From UBA1563 sp041667115 (GTDB lineage: Bacteria; Bacteroidota; Ignavibacteria; Ignavibacteriales; Ignavibacteriaceae): a stretch of 64,000 bases of DNA. The notes beneath the pieces were generated by a model. It did no database searches and was not told where the DNA came from. It was given only the letters and a program-made list of their open reading frames with translations. A program made the position numbers and the translations under genes. The DNA lies in NCBI GenBank assembly GCA_041667115.1, contig JBAYFO010000001.1, positions 1-64,000 on the forward strand, given 5' to 3'. Every line of letters begins with the position of its first letter. Within the stretch, counting starts at the first letter, position 1. Shown piece after piece: positions 18,094 to 25,094 of the stretch.

Positions 18094-19014
18094 GTGCTTA
18101 AATGTCCGGTTTGTAAAAGTAGTGTTGAAGAAAAATATAAGTTTTGTCCAAACTGCGGTAATTCATTAGAAGAAGTTAAAGAGAATGAAAACCTGGTTGA
18201 ATCTGAGACTGAGTATGTTGTCTGTAAATATTGCGGTGAAGAAAATGTTCCTGGATTAAGTTATTGTCCTTCTTGCGGTGCAAAATCCGGCAATGAAACT
18301 AAAGAAATTCATAAATCCAGAGGACAAGTTTTAACTCCTGCTTCTCCCCCAAAAATAAATAGCGGAAATTCCAACAAGAAAAAGCGTCAAACAAAAAGCA
18401 ATAAACCAATACAGGAGCTTTCTGTTAAAAATAATGGGATAAAAACCTCGAAGGATTTTAGTCCCAAAAATATTGTAATAGCTTTGGTAGTTCTTCTTCT
18501 TCTTGCCAGCGCGATGTTGTACTTAGCAGGAGTTTTTGATCAACCAAAGATTTCTTCCGTAGAAGATTTACCGGCAACTAACCAACAACAAAGTTCCGGA
18601 ATTGATTTAGCTAGTATTGATAGAATTAATCAGTTAGATGCTCAACTAAAAGCTGAGCCTGATAATTATGATTTGATGCTTCAATTAGCTCACTTAAAGA
18701 ATGATTCCGGTTTTAAACCAGACGCAATAGTGCTCTATAAAAAATATTTAGAAAAATTCCCGAAGAACGCAGATGTTTTGGTCGATATGGGTGTCTGTTA
18801 TTTCGATCTGCAGAAATATGACGAAGCAATTCCGTTAATGGAAAAAGCAATAAAAATAGACCCGAAGCACCAAATTGCACATATGAACTTAGGAATTGTT
18901 AATTTAGCAAAAGGAAATATTGAAAAATCGAAAGAATGGCTTCAAAAAGCCGTAGATTTGGATCCAAATTCTGAAGTTGGACGAAAAGCAAAACAATTAT
19001 TAACATCACATTAA
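18094..19014 (+). CDS. Zinc-ribbon membrane protein with TPR repeats
   Basis: 306 residues from the GTG at 18094, one base after the HU stop. The frame opens earlier inside the HU gene, but that start would overlap by 76 bases. Two zinc ribbons open the protein: CPVC...CPNCG (3-22) and CKYCGEENVPGLSYCPSCG (39-57). A basic linker, one membrane helix (about 127-148) and at least three TPR-like repeats follow (from about 180: KFPKNADVLVDMGVCYFDLQ and similar). The layout suggests an inner-membrane scaffold with cytoplasmic zinc ribbons. The function is unknown. Confidence 0.85.
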   Translation: MLKCPVCKSSVEEKYKFCPNCGNSLEEVKENENLVESETEYVVCKYCGEENVPGLSYCPSCGAKSGNETKEIHKSRGQVLTPASPPKINSGNSNKKKRQTKSNKPIQELSVKNNGIKTSKDFSPKNIVIALVVLLLLASAMLYLAGVFDQPKISSVEDLPATNQQQSSGIDLASIDRINQLDAQLKAEPDNYDLMLQLAHLKNDSGFKPDAIVLYKKYLEKFPKNADVLVDMGVCYFDLQKYDEAIPLMEKAIKIDPKHQIAHMNLGIVNLAKGNIEKSKEWLQKAVDLDPNSEVGRKAKQLLTSH

Positions 19015-19033
19015 ATTAAACAGGAGCTAATCA

Positions 19034-19129
19034 ATGCCTTGCGGTAGAAAAAGAAAAGGACACAAGATGTCCACGCATAAAAGAAAAAAGAGACTTAGAA
19101 AGAATCGTCATAAAAAAAGAGTAAGATAG
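19034..19129 (+). CDS. 31-residue basic peptide, AURKAIP1/COX24 (mS38)-like ribosomal peptide
   Basis: Very short gene: CAGGAG precedes the ATG, and TAG is at 19127-19129. The peptide opens MPCGRKRKGHKMSTHKRKKR and ends RHKKRVR; more than half of its residues are Arg, Lys or His. This is the pattern of the COX24/AURKAIP1 C-terminal domain, which in mitochondria is ribosomal protein mS38 and in Bacteroidota occurs as a stand-alone peptide. Its composition and position beside a tRNA gene agree with a ribosome-bound role. Automatic callers usually miss it because of its length. Confidence 0.75.
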   Translation: MPCGRKRKGHKMSTHKRKKRLRKNRHKKRVR

Positions 19130-19185
19130 ATTTTTAATGTATAATGGAAGAGAGCCATCCTTCTATTCACCATTGTACATTTTCT

Positions 19186-19258
19186 GCCACCTTAGCTCAG
19201 CTGGTAGAGCAGCTCACTCGTAATGAGCAGGTCGAGCGTTCGAGTCGCTTAGGTGGCT
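19186..19258 (+). tRNA. tRNA-Thr (anticodon CGT)
   Basis: A full cloverleaf: a seven-base-pair acceptor stem (GCCACCT with AGGTGGC), a D arm with AGCTCAGCTGGTAGAGC, an anticodon stem GCTCA/TGAGC around loop CTCGTAA (anticodon CGT, reading ACG), and a T arm with TTCGAGT. The discriminator base is T and no CCA is encoded. A terminator follows at once, and then an island of foreign-looking genes begins. Confidence 0.97.
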
Positions 19259-19261
19259 CTT

Positions 19262-19297
19262 AAAAGTGCTTAATTCAATCGAATTATGCACTTTTTT
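19262..19297 (+). terminator. Terminator behind tRNA-Thr
   Basis: AAAAGTGC and GCACTTTT pair, with an additional inner AATTC/GAATT pairing. A run of six T follows. It ends the HU/zinc-ribbon/peptide/tRNA region. Confidence 0.8.
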
Positions 19298-19458
19298 ATT
19301 TTAAAGAATTTTGCCATTTTGGCAAAACGACTTAAATGTTGTCAAATTCACTCCAATTATCTTGCAAACTACTTCAATACTACTTCAGTAATTCATTGAG
19401 TTTACCATCTCATTTCGCTTATTTTTCTTCTCAGAAACAAGCTCTTCTATTTACTTAA

Positions 19459-19875
19459 TATCCACTCAAATCATCTTATGATACTGTTCTTTACTCACTT
19501 AGTAATTGCATAGATGATAAGCAGCGGAGACAAAGAAGAGAGAGAAGCGGATATGGAAAGAGAAAAGCTATTCGTACAAAAAGCTACGGTTTTGAATATC
19601 GTACTCCCGAAAGTTGGCTACTCTGTCCCGCTACAACGCTGGTTACATTCACCCTTGCCAAGCTTGCTGTACTTGGAGCAACTGAAGATCATCTTGACTT
19701 TGAACAGATAAAGGCAAGACAACATTCAAGCACGTTCCTTAAGAACTTAAAGAACTATCTCATCACCATCCCCGATGATTGCAGAGAGGGACTAAAGGAA
19801 CTGGACATGCTGCTTGATAAATCACTTAACTGGAACGAAAACATTCTCCCCAACTGGGGAGTCACTAATAACTGA
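19459..19875 (+). pseudogene. 5'-truncated phage-type COOH-NH2 ligase (amidoligase) fragment
   Basis: An open stretch of 138 codons follows TAA at 19456-19458 and ends at TGA (19873-19875). It contains GYGKRKAIRTKSYGFEYRTP, which matches the C-terminal signature of phiEco32-like amidoligases (YGKAGxxRxKxYGxEYRT, from memory). The family is ATP-dependent and joins an amine to a carboxylate. The upstream catalytic half of the glutamine-synthetase-like fold is not present in any frame between the tRNA and this point. No start codon with a ribosome site is visible, so it is a remnant. It is followed closely by the zinc-finger and amidotransferase genes that would have been its partners. Confidence 0.7.
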
Positions 19876-19888
19876 GGAGTAAAAAATC

Positions 19889-20500
19889 ATGAGTATAATT
19901 TATTGTTCATGCTGTAGTGAAAAGCTCGGTGAGGGAGAAATCAGTTGGGCTGAAGAAGAAGCCTATTGTGAAGATTGCTTTAGTGAACTGTTCACTCACT
20001 GCGACCACTGTGATGAAGTGATTCGCAGAAGTAACGCATATTTTGATGATATGGGCAATGCTCATTGCTCGAATTGCTGGAATGAAGTAAATGATGAGGA
20101 CTGTCCGGAGAACCCCGACGTTGATGATGTGGATAGAAAACTGATAGTTGAACTCTCGCGAAGTTGGTTACTAGGCAAACATGCAAAGAGATGCGTATTG
20201 AAGGTCAATCAGAAAGACTATTTACTCTCACGTATCAAAGAAAGAGTTGGGCTTGTTGATCAATCCATTTATCTCTTTGGCTTGAAAGGCCGCGAAGACT
20301 ATCAACTCTCTGTTAGTAGTCACCTCATTGATGGAGTGAAAGAGTTCATTCTCTTGAACGGACTTGACTGGAAAGTAACGGAAGGGATTGGTTGTAACCG
20401 GCTTGGTATCGACTATGCACTAAGACAAAATCATTTCCCACAACTACTGAAACTCATTAATCAAATCAGCAGACTATCTGTAGAAGAATTAGCTGCTTAA
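19889..20500 (+). CDS. Zinc-finger (LIM-like) protein of the island
   Basis: 203 residues. The first 75 carry four CxxC-type pairs (YCSCCSEKL, CEDCFSELF, HCDHCDEVI, HCSNCWNEV), a treble-clef or LIM-like zinc cluster. The C-terminal 120 residues have no recognised domain. TGAGGAG stands before the ATG. It sits 13 bases after the amidoligase fragment and 38 bases before the class II amidotransferase. A role as adaptor or substrate-binding partner in an amidoligase pathway is inference from position. Cysteine spacing supports metal binding. Confidence 0.7.
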   Translation: MSIIYCSCCSEKLGEGEISWAEEEAYCEDCFSELFTHCDHCDEVIRRSNAYFDDMGNAHCSNCWNEVNDEDCPENPDVDDVDRKLIVELSRSWLLGKHAKRCVLKVNQKDYLLSRIKERVGLVDQSIYLFGLKGREDYQLSVSSHLIDGVKEFILLNGLDWKVTEGIGCNRLGIDYALRQNHFPQLLKLINQISRLSVEELAA

Positions 20501-20538
20501 AAAATCATTTGTAATTAATATGAAAGGAGTAATGCCAT

Positions 20539-21420
20539 ATGTGCGGTATCATGGGTTTCTATTGCTTTAGTGAAAAGAAACCCGACAAACAAAAAATAAC
20601 AAAAATGTTCACCTTACTCGAAAGTCGCGGAAGAGATGCATGCGGCTACGCTTTTATCAAAGATGGAAATCTCATCGTTCACAAACTTGCTCAACGATCT
20701 TCAATGACGGCAACAACCTATGATTGGAAAAGCATGGAGTTACTATCAATAATGATTGCTCATACAAGAATGAAAACCCAAGGGAGTGAAAAGAACAACG
20801 CGAACAATCATCCTCTGTTTAACAAAGAAGGACTCTGTATCGTACACAACGGAATGATCCATAACGACAGAGAGATCTTCGGCAAGGATAAACGAGACGC
20901 AGAGGTTGATAGTGAGGCGATCCTCTATCTGCTATCATCAAAGAAGAAAGGCAACAAGATAAAGGATGTCTTTGAAAAGATTGAAGGCTCATTCGCAGTA
21001 GCGTCAATCTCGGCTAAAGAACCGGATAAACTTGAGCTCCTAAAACATGATAATCCGGTAGAGATGTACTACGACGAAAAAGATGAGATACTCTACTTCT
21101 GTAGTGAAAGGGAGATCATGCGGGAATCTCTAAATCTTAAGAACGTAACCAAGTGCGGATTTAATCTCGGTGAGGGGGGATTCCATTTCTACACGATGGA
21201 GAACAACCACGCTCTCATTATCAACCGTGATGGTGTTGAGTCTTATAAAAAGTATACACCAAGAAGAGAGAATTGGAGAATGTCCCCCCTTTACAAAAGA
21301 GATGAACTACTTGTTGATTGTCCCTACTGTTTTGAATCCACCATCTACTACGACGGAAGATTAAACAATAGATGTGAACATTGTCATCAACTACTTGACG
21401 CGGAGGATTTGTATGTATAG
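20539..21420 (+). CDS. Class II glutamine amidotransferase with C-terminal zinc ribbon
   Basis: 293 residues. Cys2 in MCGIMGFY is the N-terminal nucleophile exposed after methionine removal. SRGRDACGYAF supplies the conserved Arg/Gly, and HTRMKTQGS plus NNHPLFNKEGLCIVHNGMIHN are the glutamine-site motifs of the Ntn-hydrolase fold. The C-terminus adds CPYC...CEHC, a zinc ribbon not present in GlmS or PurF. There is no synthetase or isomerase domain, so the ammonia must go to another protein, presumably the amidoligase whose remnant lies upstream. AAAGGAG precedes the ATG. Confidence 0.9.
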   Translation: MCGIMGFYCFSEKKPDKQKITKMFTLLESRGRDACGYAFIKDGNLIVHKLAQRSSMTATTYDWKSMELLSIMIAHTRMKTQGSEKNNANNHPLFNKEGLCIVHNGMIHNDREIFGKDKRDAEVDSEAILYLLSSKKKGNKIKDVFEKIEGSFAVASISAKEPDKLELLKHDNPVEMYYDEKDEILYFCSEREIMRESLNLKNVTKCGFNLGEGGFHFYTMENNHALIINRDGVESYKKYTPRRENWRMSPLYKRDELLVDCPYCFESTIYYDGRLNNRCEHCHQLLDAEDLYV

Positions 21421-21661
21421 CCCAAGGATAGATGAGAAACTCATTCCGGAACTCTATCGGTTAAAACAAACAACCAGAAAGCCTATGACTAAAATGGTCA
21501 ACGAGGCAGTTGTTGAATATTTACAAAAGTGCAAGGAGAAGAATGAATCGCCCCCCCTTGCAGATACTAAAGAAAACAGCTTAAAGAAAGGAGAAAACCG
21601 ATATGAACTTTTTAGAAGAACTCTTGGCAGAGGCAGAACTAAAAGAAGAAGAACGTACTGA
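21413..21661 (+). CDS. Small ribbon-helix-helix-like protein
   Basis: 82 residues from the ATG at 21413, which has CGGAGG before it and overlaps the amidotransferase stop by eight bases. The N-terminal MYSPRIDEKLIPELYRLKQT followed by KPMTKMVNEAVVEYLQ has the beta-helix-helix pattern of short DNA-binding proteins of plasmids and phages. The tail is basic, and its last 20 codons overlap the next gene. It may autoregulate the island. The assignment is by pattern only. Confidence 0.6.
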   Translation: MYSPRIDEKLIPELYRLKQTTRKPMTKMVNEAVVEYLQKCKEKNESPPLADTKENSLKKGENRYELFRRTLGRGRTKRRRTY

Positions 21662-22160
21662 AGCTTACTTTGATCTTTTGCTGTTACAGATACAGCAATT
21701 GGAAAATCAGATTGCCTATAACTTCAGTGAGGCTGAGAAAGAATGTTCAATGATCAATGATTTTACCATGCATAAGAATGTAGTGTTGCAAGAGAAGGTT
21801 CGATGGTTAGAGATAAAGCTTGAAGGATTTATCCGTGAGAGAAAAGAAAAGACAATTGACTTAGCTCATGGAACACTCAAGTATCATAAGAAACCAAATA
21901 AAGTGGAGATCACTGATATGGAAGTGTTCCTTGCTAATGCTAAACCGGAACTCCTCACCATCATACCAGAACAAGTAAAACCAGACTTAAATAAAATCAA
22001 AGCCTTCATTAAACAAAGAGTTATTCCAAAGGGAGTAACTGTCACTGAAGGCAAAGAAGAATTTACCTACAAACTAAAAGAAAAGGAGAACGAAAATGAG
22101 CGAGAGAAAGAAACTGGAGTTACAGTTGAACCAGCCTACCCGCATCGAATTGCTGTTTGA
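21603..22160 (+). CDS. Gam-like host-nuclease inhibitor family protein
   Basis: 185 residues; AAAGGAG stands nine bases before the ATG, which fixes the start inside the preceding frame. A long N-terminal helix (about 1-85) leads into KTIDLAHGTLKYHKKPNKVEI and then KAFIKQRVIPKGVTVTEGKEEFTYK. This order of coiled coil, G-x-L-x-x-x-KxP strand and C-terminal glycine-rich beta part is that of Mu Gam-like proteins, which bind DNA ends and block host exonucleases. It fits a phage or plasmid origin of the island. It overlaps the next gene by 65 bases. Confidence 0.75.
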   Translation: MNFLEELLAEAELKEEERTEAYFDLLLLQIQQLENQIAYNFSEAEKECSMINDFTMHKNVVLQEKVRWLEIKLEGFIRERKEKTIDLAHGTLKYHKKPNKVEITDMEVFLANAKPELLTIIPEQVKPDLNKIKAFIKQRVIPKGVTVTEGKEEFTYKLKEKENENEREKETGVTVEPAYPHRIAV

Positions 22161-22560
22161 TGAACCGGTAGTGGGAGAAAGCAAATTTGGTCAATATTAT
22201 CTCTATGCAGTGCGTAACGGAGACGGAGCTACTGAATATAGCCTCTTCGCACCCGATGAAGTTCACGATAAATTGAAAAACCTAAAGAAAGGAACGAAAG
22301 CTGTTGTAATAAAACTTGCAGAACAGAAAGGTTCTAAAATCCTCACTAAGTATGACGTGCAAGTTGAGGAAACAAAACAACCATTGTCACTCCATCAACC
22401 GTCAACCATTATCCCTCAAACATCAGACGGCTTCTACGAAATGATGCTGCAATCATGCAAGGATGCCGTGCGGATACAAACTGATCTAGGTGGACTAATG
22501 GATCCGAAGTCTCTTGCGGTTACGTTGTTCATTGCACGTTCTAAAGTGTGTGGAGGTTGA
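22096..22560 (+). CDS. Small island protein, possibly OB-fold single-strand DNA-binding
   Basis: 154 residues; AAAAGGAG precedes the ATG. The first 90 residues alternate beta strands (RIELLFDEPVVGESKFGQYY, then YSLFAPDEV, TKAVVIKLAEQ) in a manner seen in OB-fold single-strand DNA-binding proteins of phages. The last 50 residues form a helical segment. No diagnostic motif is present. Its position between Gam-like and DUF932 genes supports a DNA-metabolism role. The function is otherwise unknown. Confidence 0.55.
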   Translation: MSERKKLELQLNQPTRIELLFDEPVVGESKFGQYYLYAVRNGDGATEYSLFAPDEVHDKLKNLKKGTKAVVIKLAEQKGSKILTKYDVQVEETKQPLSLHQPSTIIPQTSDGFYEMMLQSCKDAVRIQTDLGGLMDPKSLAVTLFIARSKVCGG

Positions 22561-22561
22561 G

Positions 22562-23301
22562 ATGGATAAGTTAATTAATTTCATGTTCCCCGTTGCTGAG
22601 AGAAAAGTGTACTTCGGAGATGAGAATGGGAATCCAGTTCTCACCGAGGCTTACCAAGCAATCATAAGAGAAGACAATGGAAAGTTGATCTCTGTTATGA
22701 GCGACACTTACCGGATAGTCCCGAACGCTGAGATCATTCAACCGTTGATGGAGCAGTTGCAAACTCTTGACAGCAAATGGATCATTGATTCCAGTCATAG
22801 TTTTGTATCTGATCAGCGTATGCGGTTGCAAGTAACTTTTCCAGAGCTAACATTTAATGATGGGAGGAGTGACATAGCGTTGTCACTCTTCTTGCATAAC
22901 AGTTATATGGAAGCGAAGGAGTACGTTTATTCTGGGGAGCTATCCGCGGCATTTGTTCAAACGGAATGGTATTCGGGAAAGTGTTGGCGAAGTTTTATGC
23001 ACGACATACAAGCGGTATCCGGCTTGACAATCTAAAAGAACAAGTTGAACAGACTTACGATCAGATACCGGTTATCAAAGAACGGATAGGGATACTACAA
23101 AATATCGGTGTAACAAAATCGTTGGAAGAGTCGGTTGATAAGCAGCTTGGAAAGACCATAGCTAAATACGTGAACGACCAACCGAGTCCGGGGAATCAAT
23201 GGATTCTCTATAACTATTTAACTTGGTACATCAGCCATGTTGTTGATCAGAGAATGCGAGCAAGCTATCAGATGAAAGTTAGTAAGTTGTTTCAGTTATA
23301 A
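22562..23301 (+). pseudogene. DUF932-family gene with a single frameshift
   Basis: The gene starts at an ATG with TGGAGG before it (MDKLINFMFPVAERKVYFGD). It reads like a DUF932 protein to SLFLHNSYMEAKE, then leaves the family pattern. In the next frame the expected continuation RLFWGAIRGICSNGMVFGKV appears from 22924 and runs to the stop at 23301. Adding one base after 22921 would restore an unbroken protein of about 246 residues. DUF932 proteins (phage/plasmid-related protein TIGR03299) have unknown function. The break is either a real mutation or a sequencing error. Confidence 0.8.
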
Positions 23302-23563
23302 TATCACAAGGGTTATAGTGGGTACATGATTAAATGTGTGTGCCAGCCTCTGGCTGGGACCTGATGCTTGCTACATCATACTTTGGCCACGCAGCCTTTG
23401 TTGTATAAAAATCAGTGAATATGAAACACGGTAGAATCCGACAAATTTAATTGCCACCAAGGATTGTCCTTTCAATTATCCACTTGTTTTTCTTTTTTAT
23501 CCAATAGTATTGAAAAATAATCACTAAATTTCGGTTGTTAAAAATTACCTATTTAATTTCACA
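23302..23563. other. Non-coding gap at the right edge of the island
   Basis: No coding frame is visible. A short CCAGCC-TCT-GGCTGG hairpin at about 23342-23357 may end island transcription. The sequence was searched by eye for a repeat of the tRNA-Thr 3' end; none was found apart from a short GCCACC. Confidence 0.5.
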
Positions 23564-23569
23564 GTGATT

Positions 23570-24265
23570 ATGAAAAATGGATATAACATTTACACTGAAA
23601 CCCTCCTCACTCTTCCACTATTTTCAGAGCTTACACCCCATCAATCAAAACAGATAATTTCTCTTTGTAAGATTAGGAATTATAAAAAAAACGAAATTTT
23701 ATTTTTTGAAGGGGATAATTACATGGGTTTTTACATACTTTTAGAAGGCTCTGTTAAAATTTATAAAATCTCTTTCGAAGGGAAGGAGTCAATACTTCAT
23801 CTGATAAAGCAATACGAATCATTCGGTGATGTCCCTCTTTTTGACGGAGGTAAATATCCCGTAAATGCACAAGTAATTGCCGACTCAGTTTTGGCTTTCG
23901 TTCCACATCAAGAGTTTGTTGAACTTATCAAAAATAATTCGACCATATGTTTTAATATACTTGTAGGTTTTGCAAAGAAAATGCGTCGTCTAACTCAAAA
24001 AATCGAAGAGTTTTCCACCAAAGAAATAACCAGCCGGTTTGCAAGATATCTACTTGAAGAAATTAAAAAATCTGGCACAGCTAATCTTCCGGAACCATTT
24101 GTAAAAATAACTATCTCCAAGAAAAATCTGGCTTCTTATCTCGGAACAATTACAGACACATTGTCTAGACTTTTAAAAAGATTACAAAATGAAAAAATAA
24201 TTCGGGTCGACGGTAAATCAATTTTTATTCTTGATATAAATAAATTAAAAGCTTTAGCAAGATAA
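23570..24265 (+). CDS. Crp/Fnr family transcriptional regulator (first copy)
   Basis: 231 residues from the ATG at 23570; a GTG six bases upstream is also in frame. An N-terminal cyclic-nucleotide-type beta barrel (about 20-130, with GDNYMGFYILLEGSVKIYK) leads through the dimer helix to a winged helix (about 170-225, with ISKKNLASYLGTITDTLSRLLKRL). No N-terminal cysteine cluster is present, so it is not an oxygen-sensing FNR. It belongs with the DNR/NnrR-like regulators that respond to NO. It stands before a haem-copper reductase operon and is closely related to the regulator at 26838. Confidence 0.92.
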   Translation: MKNGYNIYTETLLTLPLFSELTPHQSKQIISLCKIRNYKKNEILFFEGDNYMGFYILLEGSVKIYKISFEGKESILHLIKQYESFGDVPLFDGGKYPVNAQVIADSVLAFVPHQEFVELIKNNSTICFNILVGFAKKMRRLTQKIEEFSTKEITSRFARYLLEEIKKSGTANLPEPFVKITISKKNLASYLGTITDTLSRLLKRLQNEKIIRVDGKSIFILDINKLKALAR

Positions 24266-24311
24266 ATTTCTGCGCCATCGTTCCAGGTTTTCTCGTAAAA
24301 AAATACTAAGT

Positions 24312-24325
24312 CCGACTTAAGTCAA
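24312..24325 (+). promoter_or_regulatory. Candidate Crp/Fnr binding site upstream of the haem-copper operon
   Basis: CCGACTTAAGTCAA is a near-palindrome of the TTGAC-N4-GTCAA type. The ten-base core GACTTAAGTC is identical to that at 27601-27610 in front of the second NO operon. It lies between the first Crp/Fnr gene and the subunit II gene, about 190 bases before the latter's start. Confidence 0.6.
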
Positions 24326-24514
24326 AGGATATGCCTCTCAATATGATGATATTTCAAGATAAGAATAGAGGTCTCTTAACTAGCACTAGAAAAATAAGAG
24401 TTCCAAAACAGCTTACTCTTGCAAAGGAGAAAAAATTAAATCTAAATTTTCTTTCCTCAAATACAACATGCAGATATTAATTAAACAAATTAACATACAA
24501 AGAAAGGTGAAACT

Positions 24515-25063
24515 ATGATTGATTCAAACATTGTATTAACCGGACAAACAATTGCCTACACGCTTTATGTCCTTGCGATTATGGCATTGATGGGATGGTT
24601 TGCTTACAAGATAACAAGAGATGGTTCTGGTAAAGAAATCAAACCGGCAATTTTTTATTCGTTTGTCGGTCTTCTGGTAGTTATCGGAGTTTCTCTTCAT
24701 ATTGTAACGCATGAAACAATTCCCTGGAAGCCGATGGATTTAAATCGTGCAGAGATTAAAGCCGATAAGGAATTTAGTATAACTATGGAAAACCATGAAT
24801 TTCGGCTCCCCTCCACTAAACTCATAATAAGAAAAAATGAGATAATACGATTTAATGTGGAATCGAAAGATCTAACATACGGCTTTGGATTATTCCGACG
24901 CGACAACACGATGGCTTTCCAGATGCAAGTGATCCCGGGCCACATTAATGATATTCTTTGGCAATTCGATCGTCCGGAGGTTTATTCCATCAGATCAACT
25001 GAATACTCAGGACCTAAAGGAATTAATATGATTGTCCGCGATGTGGTTGAGGTTGTTGAATAA
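24515..25063 (+). CDS. Cytochrome oxidase subunit II-like protein lacking the CuA site
   Basis: 182 residues with two N-terminal membrane helices (about 12-33 and 45-65) and a C-terminal cupredoxin domain. The fold signature FGLFRRDNTMAFQMQVIPGHIN and IRSTEYSGPKG align with oxidase subunit II. However, the CuA ligands are absent: the two cysteines of CxEYC are Ser161 and Ser165, and the first histidine position is Tyr122. It therefore cannot hold CuA and probably acts as a structural subunit of the reductase encoded 31 bases downstream. AAAGGTG precedes the ATG. Confidence 0.85.
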   Translation: MIDSNIVLTGQTIAYTLYVLAIMALMGWFAYKITRDGSGKEIKPAIFYSFVGLLVVIGVSLHIVTHETIPWKPMDLNRAEIKADKEFSITMENHEFRLPSTKLIIRKNEIIRFNVESKDLTYGFGLFRRDNTMAFQMQVIPGHINDILWQFDRPEVYSIRSTEYSGPKGINMIVRDVVEVVE

Positions 25064-25094
25064 CTATTTTTAAAACAAATGTGAGAAAATAAAA

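Larger units (their letters stand above)
19300..23301 (+). mobile_element. Degraded phage/plasmid-derived island next to tRNA-Thr
   Basis: Seven plus-strand genes, tightly packed with overlaps, follow the tRNA directly: a truncated amidoligase, a zinc-finger protein, a class II amidotransferase, a small RHH-like protein, a Gam-like protein, a small possible OB-fold protein and a frameshifted DUF932 gene. Gam-like and DUF932 proteins are typical of phages and conjugative plasmids. No integrase, transposase or direct repeat of the tRNA 3' end was found at the right edge, so the limits are approximate. The first and last genes are broken, which points to a decaying insertion. Confidence 0.65.

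Noticed and set aside
19514..19711. Plus-strand frame beginning MISSGDKEERE
   Set aside because: It overlaps the amidoligase remnant in another frame and has no family resemblance or ribosome site; the overlapping frame has the recognisable motif.
23302..23563. Possible attR copy of the tRNA-Thr 3' end
   Set aside because: Only a six-base GCCACC match is present; no direct repeat of useful length.
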